Assembly: GCF_900177715.1 (NCBI RefSeq)
Contig: NZ_FXWG01000001.1
Span: forward strand, 807,501 to 871,500
Reading direction: 5' to 3'
Source: Altererythrobacter xiamenensis
Lineage (GTDB): Bacteria > Pseudomonadota > Alphaproteobacteria > Sphingomonadales > Sphingomonadaceae
DNA length: 64,000 nt
Shown here: positions 55,533-64,000 of the stretch, in pieces
How positions within the stretch are numbered: the stretch's first letter is position 1
Layout: every line of letters begins with the position of its first letter
Made by a program: the position numbers and the translations under genes
The notes under the pieces: model-generated
Seen by the model: the letters and a program-made list of their open reading frames with translations, nothing else
Told to the model about the DNA's origin: nothing
The model's database searches: none

Positions 55533-55844
55533 TCAGAACCTTTCCGGCCGGATCACTTCCACGGTTGAGCGCAGAACGACCAGGCCGTGGCTATCGAGCA
55601 AGGGTACCAGAGCTTCGAGAAAGCGATCGGCTTTTTCGCGATTGGCGATGGCAAGAAAGATGTATTTGGCCGTGGCGCCACTGATCAGATCTTCGCTCCA
55701 CTCACCATGCCGGCCGCGCCCGCTCTCGGTGCGGATGAGCGTATGACCTGTCAGGCCGACTTTCTCGGAGAGCTGTGCAAGTGTCGGCGCCAACGGTGCA
55801 TCCACCAGCACTTCGATCCTGTCGCGCGACGTCGTCTCGATCAC
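55533..55844 (-). CDS. PII-like regulatory protein (SbtB-type)
   Basis: A 103-residue protein. The fold pattern suits PII-like signalling proteins: a first strand and helix, a T-loop-like RTESGRGRHGEWSED, then a second beta-alpha unit (YIFLAIANREKADRFLEAL). Its start overlaps the end of the SbtA-like permease gene by 4 bases. In cyanobacteria SbtB binds and restrains SbtA; by analogy this would control bicarbonate uptake. The C-terminal cysteine pair of cyanobacterial SbtB is absent. The 55319-55532 gap downstream shows only a small hairpin (55472-55491). Confidence 0.6.
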   Translation of the reverse strand: MIETTSRDRIEVLVDAPLAPTLAQLSEKVGLTGHTLIRTESGRGRHGEWSEDLISGATAKYIFLAIANREKADRFLEALVPLLDSHGLVVLRSTVEVIRPERF

Positions 55845-56803
55845 AGCATTCCTCCCAAGCTTTCGGCGATCCAGCGGAATAGCGGTATGCCGAGGACGAT
55901 GTTGAAGGGGAACGTAACGCCCAGGGACATGGCAAGGTAGAGGCCCGCGTCGGCCTGAGGCAGGGAAAGCCGCATCGCAGCGGGGACTGCTATGTAGGAT
56001 GCGCTGGCACCAAGGATGCCCAGGGCCGCCGCGGAAGCCGCATCAAGACCGATCGCGGTGCCGACGAGCACGCCAATTGCTCCGTTGATCACCGGGAAAA
56101 CCAGCGCGAGCAGCGCCAGCCGCCAGGTCAAGGCACGGGTCTTGAGGATGCGCCGCATCGCGATCAGACCCATGTCGAGGAGAAACAGACACAGCACACC
56201 GGTGAAACCGGCACGAAACAGCGGCGAGATGGGTTCGAAGCCCCGCTCTCCCAGAAGGGCGCCGATTGCGAAGCTGCCGAGCAGCAATACGACCGATCCA
56301 TTGAACAGAACTTCGCGAAGCAATTCTGGCGCGAACAGCCGCCCGCCCTTTTGCCGGGCAAGAAACAATCCCGAAAGTATCGCCGGTGTTTCCATCATCG
56401 CGAGTACGGCGACCATGAAACCGGCGATGGCGAAACCTGTGTTTCCGTAGACCTCGCTGGCGGTCACGAAGGTGACGACGCTGACCGAGCCATAGTGCGC
56501 CGCGACCGCTCCGGTGTTCGTACGGTCCAGGCCGCCGAACCGAGCCAGAGCCGGTGCGACCAGAAACGGTATGGCGGCGCTCAATACCAGCCCCGCCGCC
56601 AAGGCGACCAGCAATTCGGTACCGAAGCCGGCCTTGGCCACCTCGACACCGCCCTTCAGCCCGATAGCCGCCATCAGGTAGAGCGACATGCCTTTGGCGA
56701 TGGTCTCAGGGACTGCAAGATCGGAACGAGCTGCAGCCGCCAGCGCCCCAAGAATAAAGAAGAGAACCGGCGCAGACAGCAGCGTAGCCGAGAGTTGATC
56801 CAT
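55841..56803 (-). CDS. Sodium-dependent bicarbonate permease, SbtA-like (DUF897)
   Basis: A 320-residue inner-membrane protein with about ten helices in two inverted halves. Segments GSVSVVTFVTASEVYGNTG and LGASASYIAVPAAMRLSLPQAD are family hallmarks of SbtA. It would import bicarbonate with sodium. A PII-like gene overlaps its end and a carbonic anhydrase gene lies 40 bp upstream on the same strand, which supports the assignment. Nothing here indicates a carboxysome, so the carbon may serve anaplerotic reactions. Confidence 0.82.
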   Translation of the reverse strand: MDQLSATLLSAPVLFFILGALAAAARSDLAVPETIAKGMSLYLMAAIGLKGGVEVAKAGFGTELLVALAAGLVLSAAIPFLVAPALARFGGLDRTNTGAVAAHYGSVSVVTFVTASEVYGNTGFAIAGFMVAVLAMMETPAILSGLFLARQKGGRLFAPELLREVLFNGSVVLLLGSFAIGALLGERGFEPISPLFRAGFTGVLCLFLLDMGLIAMRRILKTRALTWRLALLALVFPVINGAIGVLVGTAIGLDAASAAALGILGASASYIAVPAAMRLSLPQADAGLYLAMSLGVTFPFNIVLGIPLFRWIAESLGGML

Positions 56804-56843
56804 GAATTTGCCCCCGGTTCGCTACCGCTGCCGGTCCAAAGGA

Positions 56844-57575
56844 TTATTGCGGAGCGACGAGGAGGCGTCCGTTGCGATGCTGAATGGAGCGAGCGCTCGG
56901 TCCCAGGGCACCGCGTAGCGCAGCGATCTGCTCTGCGCTTGCCTCGACCGGGGTGTTGGCGACGTGCCAGTTGACGCCTTCGCTACATGGCGGGGTGGTA
57001 AGCGAGCCCATGTAGCGATAGACCTCGACCCTCTCGGGAACCATGTCGTCGATGTTCACGGAAAGCGCCGTTCCGTCGCCCTGCTGGTGAGCGCTCAGCA
57101 GCGATGCAATCGCGGGATTAGCTGCACCCTCGACGAAGAAAACGCCGAGCACGCCAAGTTCGCCAGCGCTCGTCGCATGGACGAAATGCGCGACGAGTGG
57201 GTGGCGCTTTCCGTTCACGGCATGCTCGGCAGGGGTGTGGAAGTGGACCTGGAGGAGGTCGAACGCCTTGTTGCCGCTCGTCATTCCCTTGCCCTGTCCG
57301 GGGGCAAAGTCGATCTGAACCTTCTCTTTGCCGAGAGAGAGTTTTCCGGCGGCCTGCCCAAAATTGGTCGCCAGCGCCACCGTACCGATGGCATCGGGAC
57401 CAGTCAGATCGATGGGCGACTGCATCTTGCCCGTGTCGCAGGCAGCATAATCGGTGCTTATTGCGCTCCAGAGTTCGGGCGTTTCGCCATCACCGAAGTT
57501 CCAGTCCTTTTGTTGAGCCAGGGCGGTTGCGGACGCGCCGAAAGCCAGGGCCGCGAGGATTGCAGTCGTCTTCAT
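56844..57575 (-). CDS. Alpha-type carbonic anhydrase, periplasmic
   Basis: A 243-residue enzyme that interconverts CO2 and bicarbonate. A signal peptide (ending TALAQ) sends it to the periplasm. The zinc histidines are His111 and His113 in VHFHTPAEH and His130 in VAHFVHA; the LTTPPCSEGVNW segment is the family's substrate-pocket end. Start 57575 follows GGAGAG. It lies upstream of the SbtA-like gene, and the LysR gene is divergent across a 159-bp gap. Confidence 0.95.
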   Translation of the reverse strand: MKTTAILAALAFGASATALAQQKDWNFGDGETPELWSAISTDYAACDTGKMQSPIDLTGPDAIGTVALATNFGQAAGKLSLGKEKVQIDFAPGQGKGMTSGNKAFDLLQVHFHTPAEHAVNGKRHPLVAHFVHATSAGELGVLGVFFVEGAANPAIASLLSAHQQGDGTALSVNIDDMVPERVEVYRYMGSLTTPPCSEGVNWHVANTPVEASAEQIAALRGALGPSARSIQHRNGRLLVAPQ

Positions 57576-57734
57576 ACAAGCTCTCCTTGGATTTTGCATC
57601 CGCTGCATGTCGACGCACTGCCGGGCGGGCAGATTGGTCTCCTACAGCTGGGTCGGAGGGCATATGTGTCAACGAAAGGCGATTATCCAATTCGAACTAT
57701 TGCGCAAAAGTGATAAGTAAATCTAATAGGCCAC

Positions 57735-58646
57735 ATGCCTACACTCAAGCAGTTCGAAATCTTCGCCAAGCTCGCCGAGACCGGCAATATGGGAGAGGCA
57801 GGGGCGGCGCTGGGGCTTTCTCAACCGGCTCTCAGTCAACAAATGCGTGCCCTTGAGGCGCGCTTGGGAATCAAGCTGTTCGAGCGGGTGCCCAAGGGTA
57901 TGGAACTGACGCCCGGCGGGCGTGAACTGCTTGTTCCCGCGCGCAGAGTGCTTGGGGCTGCAAGGGATTTTCGCGAAGCCGCCGACCGCGTGGCTGCCCG
58001 CCCTGTCGGATCCATTCGTTTCGGAGTGACGCCGACAATCGGCCCTTACCTGATGCCCTCGGTCATCCGGGAATTGCACAGGCGATATCCGGATTTGCGC
58101 CTTTACATCCGCGAAGGGATACCGGCGCAACAGCAAGCTGAACTCGCAGCGGGCGAGCTCGACATGGTCCTATCGCCCATGCCGATTAAGGGGCGCGGAT
58201 TGCACGTCGAACCGCTTTTCCGAGAGCCCTTGCGGATCGTCGCTCCGCCGGACGACCCGCTACTTTCTCAGGAACGGCTTTCGGAGAAACATTTCGCTGA
58301 CCGAACTTTTCTCACTCTGGACCACCGACATCACTATCATCGGCAGTTGGAAAATGTCTGCGCGAGACTCGGGGCAACGATCCTCGCGGATTACGAAGGC
58401 ACGAGTCTCGATGCGCTGCGTCAGATGGCAGGAAGCGGCGTGGGACTGGCGATGTTGCCGGAGCTCTACATCCGGTCCGACGCCGGCGGGTTGAACGTCG
58501 TACAGATTGCCGAACCCAGGAATTGGCGGGAATATCGCAGCGTCGGTATCTCATGGCGTACGACGGCTGCCTATTCCGAACTCTATGCCGAAGTGGCCGA
58601 GATCATAGCCCAGGAAGCACGGCGCAGGCTGGAAGTGCGGACTTGA
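57735..58646 (+). CDS. LysR family transcriptional regulator
   Basis: A 303-residue regulator with an N-terminal winged helix (LKQFEIFAKLAETGNMGEAG, then LSQPALSQQMRALE) and a type-2 periplasmic-binding-like effector domain. It is divergent from the carbonic anhydrase gene, the usual arrangement for a LysR regulator of the divergent operon. It may respond to carbon supply, as CbbR/CmpR do, but this is inference. Confidence 0.9.
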   Translation: MPTLKQFEIFAKLAETGNMGEAGAALGLSQPALSQQMRALEARLGIKLFERVPKGMELTPGGRELLVPARRVLGAARDFREAADRVAARPVGSIRFGVTPTIGPYLMPSVIRELHRRYPDLRLYIREGIPAQQQAELAAGELDMVLSPMPIKGRGLHVEPLFREPLRIVAPPDDPLLSQERLSEKHFADRTFLTLDHRHHYHRQLENVCARLGATILADYEGTSLDALRQMAGSGVGLAMLPELYIRSDAGGLNVVQIAEPRNWREYRSVGISWRTTAAYSELYAEVAEIIAQEARRRLEVRT

Positions 58647-58795
58647 AACCGGCCACATTCTGCTTCCCGAAGACCACTATCGCGCCATCAGCTTTGCACC
58701 CATGAGCGGACACCTGATGATACAAAGGTGGCGCCAACATCAGTCAGACCGCAGCTGTCTCGGCAGGAGGGGAAATTCCCAGCCAAAGCACGCAC

Positions 58796-59470
58796 TCATG
58801 CCGCCGACCTGGTCTGATTGGTCTGCAATTCAGGCGCGCCAATCAGCGTGTCGACCAATGGCTCGATCGCGGAAAATGCGGCCTCGGACGAAGCTTCGAA
58901 ACGGGCATCGCCAAACTCCTGGTACTCGATCCCGACATGGTGAAACGCGTCTACGCCAAGATAGCGGGATGCCGTGCGGACATGCGGCGTCAGGTTGTCG
59001 CGCCCCTCATTGAGACCTCCAGTGGCGAAGCCGAACTCGCCCCACGATGTGAGCAGGTTCAAGGTCTTGCCTGCAAACACCGGTTCGAGCGGTGCATCAC
59101 CGCGTGCGAGATCGAAGGTGAAAGTCTTGTCGACTCTCACAACCTGGTCGAACCAAGCCTTGAGCGCAGCAGGCATGCCATAATTATACATCGGCGTTGC
59201 CATGACGATTATATCGGCATCAGCCACTTCGGCGATCAGTTCGTCTGACAGCGCAAGAAGCTCTTCCTGCTCGGCGGATCGCTCTTTCGCGAACGCTGCC
59301 GCGATCCAGTCTTCGGTGATGATCGGTGGGGGATTGCTGCCGACGTCTCGCAATATGATCTCGTCTTGCGGGCGCCTTGCTTGCCAGCTCTCGATGAAGT
59401 GATCGGCCAGAGCACGGGTAAGGGAACGCGAGGTTCTGGCGCTGGCATCGATGCGTAGCAGTTTGGGCAT
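58796..59470 (-). CDS. azoR: FMN-dependent NADH-azoreductase
   Basis: A 224-residue flavodoxin-like enzyme of the AzoR/AcpD family. Marks are LLRIDASARTSRSLTR, the PMYNYGMPAALKAWFDQVVR segment around FMN and FAGKTLNLLTSWG. It reduces quinones and azo compounds with NAD(P)H, which protects against electrophiles. It is the last gene of the minus-strand redox run starting at 63223, 39 bp behind the oxidoreductase gene. Confidence 0.87.
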   Translation of the reverse strand: MPKLLRIDASARTSRSLTRALADHFIESWQARRPQDEIILRDVGSNPPPIITEDWIAAAFAKERSAEQEELLALSDELIAEVADADIIVMATPMYNYGMPAALKAWFDQVVRVDKTFTFDLARGDAPLEPVFAGKTLNLLTSWGEFGFATGGLNEGRDNLTPHVRTASRYLGVDAFHHVGIEYQEFGDARFEASSEAAFSAIEPLVDTLIGAPELQTNQTRSAA

Positions 59471-59509
59471 TTTACAGGTCCCCTGGGAAAACGGACGAAA
59501 CTTCGGAGG

Positions 59510-60991
59510 TCATGCGCCCGGTCCGCAGTCGATGCAGCGCATGGGGGGATTGGGGCCGAAGCCCAATGCATGATTGGCGGTTCTGAAAGCCGTCCGCACG
59601 CCTTCTTCGAGCACCGGGTGGTAGAACGGCATCTGCAAGATCTGCTCGACCGTCATCCCCGACTGGATGGCCCATGCAAGCAAGTGAGCGAGGTGTTCGG
59701 CCGAGGGGCCGATCATTTCGGCGCCGAGGAAACGCCCCGTGCCGTGTTCGGCGTACACCCTGAGCAGGCCCTTGTTGAGGCCCATGACCCGTGCGCGCCC
59801 CTGGTCTTCGAACGATACTTCGCCAATCGCGAAGTCGCAGCCCGATCGCTTCATCAAGGAAGCATAGGTTGCGCCGACTATCGCTATCTGCGGGTCGGAG
59901 AAGACGATACCGATGGGGGCACGGCGGGACCTTCGATAGGAATGCGGAAAGCGCGCCGCGTTCTCTCCGGCCAGCCGCCCCTCGTCTGCAGCTTCGTGGA
60001 GAAGAGGCAGGTCGAAAGCCGCATCGCCGGCAATAAAAATATGGCTGTCTCCAACGCGCCCGGATAGCGGATCGTAAATGGGTGCGCCTGTTTCGCTCAG
60101 CGACAGGGAGGTGTTTTCCAGCCCGATCTTGTCGATATTGGGCCTCCGGCCCGTAGCAGCGATGAGATAGTCGAAGCGTTCTTCCTGATTCGGTTCGTCG
60201 CCCCAGCGGACGACGACCGCATCGCCATCGCGCGAAATCCGGCTATCTGCATGCCAGATTGCCGCAAACTCGCCAGAGAAGGTATCGGCAGCGTAATCAC
60301 GCACAAACGGATCGGTGAGCGGCCCGACGAGATTGTCCCTTCCGAACAGCCGGACGCGAACGCCCAGCCTGTGCAGTGCCTGGCCCAGTTCCAGGCCAAT
60401 CACTCCCGCACCGAAGACAGCGACCGATCCGGGCAAATCGGTCCATTCGAACACGTCGTCATTGACGATCAACCGGTCGCCCGCGGCGAAGAACGCCTGG
60501 GGGATCGCGGGACTCGAACCAGTAGCGATGACGATGCTTCGTGCGGTGATCTTGCGCCCGCTGCCTAGCCGGAGCGTGTGATCATCTTCGAACCGGGCAT
60601 ATTCGCTGATCAGTTTTCCGTCGCCAAAGCCGAAAACCGCCGCCTCGACGAAGCCGACGAAACGGTCACGCTCGCTTCGAACACGGGCCATCACAGCCTT
60701 TCCATCGATTTCGGGAGCGCCATAGCGAACCCCGAAAAGAGGCGTTCTGCCGCCAGTATGAGCGGCTTCGGCAGCGGCGATAAGCAGCTTGGATGGCATG
60801 CACCCGACTCTCGCGCAGGTGGTGCCGAGAGGCCCGCCATCAATCAGCGCAACACGGTCGGTATATTGCGAAGCCTCGCGATAAGCCGCCATGCCAGCTG
60901 TGCCAGCTCCGATGATCGCTACATCGAAATCATATGCAGCTCCGCCAGAGTTGGGAGCGAAACCGTGGGTGAGGACATTTTGCTGTGTCAC
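59510..60991 (-). CDS. Pyridine nucleotide-disulfide oxidoreductase (dihydrolipoyl dehydrogenase-like)
   Basis: A 493-residue FAD enzyme with GAGTAG at 28-33, the redox disulfide Cys59/Cys64 in GTTCARVGCMPSK, the NAD(P) motif GAGVIGLELG, and the C-terminal active-site histidine in FYHPVLEEG. The C-terminus ends in a Cys pair (MRCIDCGPG) that is not part of standard lipoamide dehydrogenases and recalls mercuric reductase tails. No lipoyl-bearing subunits are nearby, so the natural substrate may be another disulfide. Confidence 0.85.
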   Translation of the reverse strand: MTQQNVLTHGFAPNSGGAAYDFDVAIIGAGTAGMAAYREASQYTDRVALIDGGPLGTTCARVGCMPSKLLIAAAEAAHTGGRTPLFGVRYGAPEIDGKAVMARVRSERDRFVGFVEAAVFGFGDGKLISEYARFEDDHTLRLGSGRKITARSIVIATGSSPAIPQAFFAAGDRLIVNDDVFEWTDLPGSVAVFGAGVIGLELGQALHRLGVRVRLFGRDNLVGPLTDPFVRDYAADTFSGEFAAIWHADSRISRDGDAVVVRWGDEPNQEERFDYLIAATGRRPNIDKIGLENTSLSLSETGAPIYDPLSGRVGDSHIFIAGDAAFDLPLLHEAADEGRLAGENAARFPHSYRRSRRAPIGIVFSDPQIAIVGATYASLMKRSGCDFAIGEVSFEDQGRARVMGLNKGLLRVYAEHGTGRFLGAEMIGPSAEHLAHLLAWAIQSGMTVEQILQMPFYHPVLEEGVRTAFRTANHALGFGPNPPMRCIDCGPGA

Positions 60992-61101
60992 GGAACGAGA
61001 TCCTGTTGTTTTTTCTGAGGCTGACGGGACGGCGAGCGAAGACCCTCGCCGTCCTTCCAGGTCACGTGAAGTGAGTGGAGCCGGGAGGTGCGGATCAGCT
61101 G

Positions 61102-61668
61102 TCAGGCAGCCGCGACAAGGTCCGGAGACCAGGCGTTGGGCGCGAATGCCGCGTCCAGTTCGGTTTCGGCGACATGGTTCGTGTAATTCGACATCACCTT
61201 GAGCGCCGTGCCGAGAATTACTTCGAGGATATGCTGGTGCGTGTATCCGGCGCCCAGGAAGTTCTCGACATCGGAAGGTTCCGGCCAGCCACGCGTTTCA
61301 TTGATCACGGCTGCGAAAGTGCGAAGCGCTTCGAGCTTCGCGTCTGCGATCGGCCGGTTTGCGCGCAGTGATTCGATCACATCTGCGGGGACACCCGCGC
61401 CTTGAGAGATCGAGGTATGAGCCGCCATGCAGTACTGACAGCCATTGAGCCTGTTGTTGGTCATCAGAATGATCTGACGCTCGGTTTCGGACAGATCGGT
61501 TTTGTCGAAGATGCCTGCCAGGGTCATGTAGCCCTCTAGAATAGTCGGTGCTTCGGCCATGGTGCCAAGCAGATTGGGAATGAAACCATAGGCGCCCTTG
61601 GCAGCGCTCAGGAGCGGTTGTGCATCTTCGGGGGCCGTTTCGATGTTGTGGGTGATGAAGGAGGTCAT
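61102..61668 (-). CDS. Carboxymuconolactone decarboxylase / AhpD-like protein
   Basis: A 188-residue all-helical protein with the redox motif CQYC at 77-80 and His84, as in AhpD-type peroxidase partners. It probably reduces peroxides or acts with the disulfide oxidoreductase gene that follows (AhpD uses lipoamide reduced by Lpd in mycobacteria). True carboxymuconolactone decarboxylase activity is unlikely given the Cys pair. Confidence 0.85.
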   Translation of the reverse strand: MTSFITHNIETAPEDAQPLLSAAKGAYGFIPNLLGTMAEAPTILEGYMTLAGIFDKTDLSETERQIILMTNNRLNGCQYCMAAHTSISQGAGVPADVIESLRANRPIADAKLEALRTFAAVINETRGWPEPSDVENFLGAGYTHQHILEVILGTALKVMSNYTNHVAETELDAAFAPNAWSPDLVAAA

Positions 61669-61767
61669 GGGGGGACTTTCTGATCTTAGGTTTGTTGGGG
61701 ATGCGTAGGAATTGGGGGCCTTCGACGGACGGCTGACCCAGCGAGGGAGCCAGCCGTCCGGCGAGTG

Positions 61768-62256
61768 TCAGAGGTCTTCGACCTTGCTGTGCTTGATCGT
61801 TGGCCATTTCTCCTCGGCCGTGCGCAGCGTGTTTTCCTTGTCTGCGAGGTAGCGCTGGAAAACGGCGGCGTTCACGAAGAGGTAGAGCTTGCCATCGACG
61901 ATGTCGGCAAAGCGCGGATCTCCATCGAGCTTCTTGCCGAGCGCAACTGCGTAAGCGCAGAAGCCGCCATACTGCGGAAGGTAGCGTTCCGGGTCGGACT
62001 TGAAGCGTTCGGCCGTCATTTCGGAAGCGAAATAGTAAGCCACTCCATCATGGACGACGGCATGGGTTGCCTCGCCAGGCGCGACCGCGTTCATCGTGCT
62101 CAGGACAACTGTATCGACACCGTGAACGCCAAGGCCAGCTCCATCCAGCGTGTAGCCGGTGGTCACATTGTATTCGTCCGCAGCGTGAGCAGGGATCGCG
62201 GCAAGGCCTGCCGAAAGTGCGATGGCGAGAGCCAGGTTAGTTGGATTGATACGCAT
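61768..62256 (-). CDS. Exported YHS-domain protein
   Basis: A 162-residue protein. A signal peptide (ending IPAHA) is followed by a YHS-like domain (FASEMTAERFKSDPERYLPQYGGFCAYA). YHS domains are thought to bind metals; the GGFCAYAV cysteine is conserved in this family. Start 62256 follows AAGGAGA. It lies between the cysteine hydrolase and AhpD-like genes. Function is unknown. Confidence 0.83.
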   Translation of the reverse strand: MRINPTNLALAIALSAGLAAIPAHAADEYNVTTGYTLDGAGLGVHGVDTVVLSTMNAVAPGEATHAVVHDGVAYYFASEMTAERFKSDPERYLPQYGGFCAYAVALGKKLDGDPRFADIVDGKLYLFVNAAVFQRYLADKENTLRTAEEKWPTIKHSKVEDL

Positions 62257-62401
62257 AATGAGTCTCCTTGGGATGATGGTTGAGGGGGACGGTGACCGAT
62301 GAAGCCGGATTGGGGGCTCGTCGGCATTCTCGGTCACCGTCCGGTCGGCTGGAGCAGGGGGAGAGGGGTCAGGGACTCCAGCCGAAGATCAGGATGCTGG
62401 G

Positions 62402-63223
62402 CTATTGACTGCGATAGGCGGCCCTGATGGCTTTCACCGTGTTGGCGGTGTTATCGACAGCGCTGGCGATCATGCGGAAGTTCACCAGCGATGCGTCGTA
62501 GCCGTTGTAATGTTCGGTGATCGCGCCAGCTGTCGCATCGGTGACGACCATGACTTCAAAGCCCGCTTCGATGAGCGATCGCATGTGCGATTCCGTGCAG
62601 AGGTTCGAAGACATCCCGCCAAGGATGACCTTGGAGATGCCAGCCTTGCGCAGCTGAAGGGCGAGATCATTACTGTCCGGCCCGTACACCTTGTGCGGGC
62701 TGGTCACGATCGTGCGGCCATTATTGATGAAAGGCTTGTATCGTTCGAGCCAGTCCGCGCCTGAACCTTCGAAGCCTTCAAGCGTGAGGGCATGCGGGCG
62801 GTCGAACATCCCGATCGAGTGCATCAGTGTTTCAAGCGTGCCTTCGAACTGCCAGCGATGATCGTGTTCGAAATAATAATGAGGGGAAACGAAGACGGGC
62901 ATGCCAGTCTGATCGGCAACCTCGAACAGTGCGCCGAGGTTTTCGACGGTTCGGTTATTGGTGATGCTTTCACCCACCACGCCCCAGGTCACGCCATCGG
63001 GTGACAGAAAGTCGTTCTGAGGGTCGGTGATGACGATGGCGGTGGTAGCCGGATCGATCTCGAACCCTGGCATCGGCAAGCCGTCGTTGACCGGCGGCTG
63101 TGTCGCCGTCGCAGCGCGGGATTCTTCCTGTGCCGACACGCTCGCAGTCGGCATGCCGATAGTTCCGATCGAGGCGAGCAAGGCAAATGCCAGCTTTCGC
63201 GAAGTACCTGGGGGACAGTTCAT
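62402..63223 (-). CDS. Exported cysteine hydrolase (isochorismatase family)
   Basis: A 273-residue protein with a signal peptide (ending SVSAQ), then an isochorismatase-like fold. The catalytic triad is visible: Asp67 in TDPQNDF, Lys178 in HKVYG and Cys209 in SSNLCTESHMR. Such enzymes hydrolyse amides or related bonds; export to the periplasm is unusual for the family. Start 63223 follows GAGGAAG. It is the first gene of the minus-strand redox run, divergent from the AraC-type gene. Confidence 0.87.
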   Translation of the reverse strand: MNCPPGTSRKLAFALLASIGTIGMPTASVSAQEESRAATATQPPVNDGLPMPGFEIDPATTAIVITDPQNDFLSPDGVTWGVVGESITNNRTVENLGALFEVADQTGMPVFVSPHYYFEHDHRWQFEGTLETLMHSIGMFDRPHALTLEGFEGSGADWLERYKPFINNGRTIVTSPHKVYGPDSNDLALQLRKAGISKVILGGMSSNLCTESHMRSLIEAGFEVMVVTDATAGAITEHYNGYDASLVNFRMIASAVDNTANTVKAIRAAYRSQ

Positions 63224-63462
63224 AGCTTCTTCCTCAGCAAGTGTTTCAACCTGCCAACTCGGCTTGGTTCGGAAGTCCGGAGCAGAGGATCGAATTGCGG
63301 GGCTCGCCGGAGTTGCCGTGGAGTTGACGCTGACCGGATTACGTCGATCCGGGGATCCGTTCTTGATCGAGCCCGACAAATTCTTGACCCGGCCTGCCAA
63401 ATTTCGCGAAACCGGCTATAGACGGGGCTGGGTCGCCGCAGGGAAGGTAGGCGGGACGTGCT

Positions 63463-64000
63463 TTGGTAGAAGTTTCGACGCTTTTCGCTCGCAAAGCGAT
63501 CGCTCAAGCGCGGCCTGCGACGGCCGAGCGCGCCTTGGCTCGCATCGGGTTGACCCGCGAGATGCTCGCCGATCCTGCCAGCCGTGTAGCTGTCGAGATG
63601 CATCACCTGCTTTTCGAGACATTGGCCGGGGAGGAGCGACCGGCCATCAGCTTTCACATGCGGACATCGGCGTCGATGCGCTGCGAGGATTTCGGCCCGC
63701 TCGGGCTTACGATCAAATCGGCACCAACACTCCGACGGTCCTTCGAGCGGCTTGACCGCTACGCGAGGCTTTACAATCCCTATTCGACGTTTTCCCTGGC
63801 CGACCGTGGGTCGGAATACTGGTGGATCAATCATACCGCGGCCACCGGAAACGACGGGGTCAGGCTTTCGAACGAAGCTGCGCTGGGAACCTTTGTCTCT
63901 CTCTGGCGCGATGCCAATGGTGACGAGTTCAACCCAAAGCGTGTTCAGTTCACCCACCAGCCGGTTGGTGATCTGAAGCCGCTCGAAGACCATTTCAGAT
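63463..64000 (+). CDS. AraC family regulator, N-terminal part (partial)
   Basis: The frame opens after a stop at 63448-63450 and runs off the window end, giving 179 codons without a stop. The product (RALARIGLTREMLADP, then ISFHMRTSASMRCEDFGPLGL) fits the arabinose-binding-like sensor of AraC regulators, related to the protein at 49571. A TTG at 63463 with GGCGGGA upstream is the best start; no early ATG exists. It is divergent from the cysteine hydrolase gene across 239 bp and is probably its regulator. The helix-turn-helix lies outside the window. Confidence 0.65.
   Translation, partial: MVEVSTLFARKAIAQARPATAERALARIGLTREMLADPASRVAVEMHHLLFETLAGEERPAISFHMRTSASMRCEDFGPLGLTIKSAPTLRRSFERLDRYARLYNPYSTFSLADRGSEYWWINHTAATGNDGVRLSNEAALGTFVSLWRDANGDEFNPKRVQFTHQPVGDLKPLEDHFR

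Noticed and set aside
63220..63993. A 257-codon minus-strand frame at the window end
   Set aside because: The plus-strand frame from 63463 gives a recognisable AraC-type sensor domain, so the minus frame is its shadow.

Overview
The window looks like chromosome of an alphaproteobacterium of the order Sphingomonadales, most likely Erythrobacteraceae (inference from gene content, not from a marker gene). The signs are high GC, an Atm1-type exporter that I recall as very close to the Novosphingobium crystal-structure protein, COQ9, a ubiquinol-cytochrome c chaperone, a TonB receptor paired with a tryptophan-halogenase-like protein, and DUF1134.

Layout. 0-8.7 kb: end of a probable polysaccharide flippase, a GT2 glycosyltransferase, a retropepsin-like protease, atm1, a large M16 zinc protease and a SulP anion transporter. 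8.7-26.4 kb: an accessory segment of visibly lower GC. It begins where the last 88 bp of the SulP gene is repeated after an inserted lipoprotein phosphatase gene. It holds a cupin, a retropepsin/alpha-beta hydrolase fusion, an orphan Imm26-type immunity protein, a PAS-GGDEF-EAL-PilZ protein, a stand-alone PilZ protein, two paralogous LuxR-type regulators, an unlisted 51-residue ORF, a small outer-membrane barrel and a 2,332-residue RTX/cadherin-like protein. Copies of a short intergenic repeat are scattered through this segment. A 16-bp inverted repeat (TCATCAG-N2-CTGATGA) occurs three times, and only around the LuxR/ORF/barrel/giant-protein genes.

26.4-44.9 kb: housekeeping core, with hslVU plus an ACT protein, bamE, the cytochrome bc1 chaperone, yceD, ssb, feoAB, COQ9, SCO, ycgN, a YgjP-like peptidase, ribD/ribE, a flavin monooxygenase, an S41 peptidase, an aromatic aminotransferase, DUF1134 and tRNA-Ser(GCU). 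45-50.6 kb: a minus-strand run of CPBP protease, pirin, serine hydrolase, DUF1772 and NmrA-like genes below an AraC regulator. 50.6-55.3 kb: the halogenase-like flavoprotein and its TonB receptor, separated by a clear hairpin terminator. 55.5-58.6 kb: a bicarbonate module (SbtA-like permease, PII-like protein, alpha-carbonic anhydrase, divergent LysR). 58.8-64 kb: a minus-strand redox run (cysteine hydrolase, YHS protein, AhpD-like, disulfide oxidoreductase, azoreductase) divergent from an AraC-type regulator cut by the window end.

The part most worth attention is 12.6-26.3 kb. Cyclic-di-GMP enzymes and receptors, two near-identical LuxR-type DNA-binding domains, a shared palindrome and a secreted giant adhesin-like protein suggest one co-regulated surface or biofilm system. 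The functional link is inferred; the palindromes, paralogy and gene order are seen directly.
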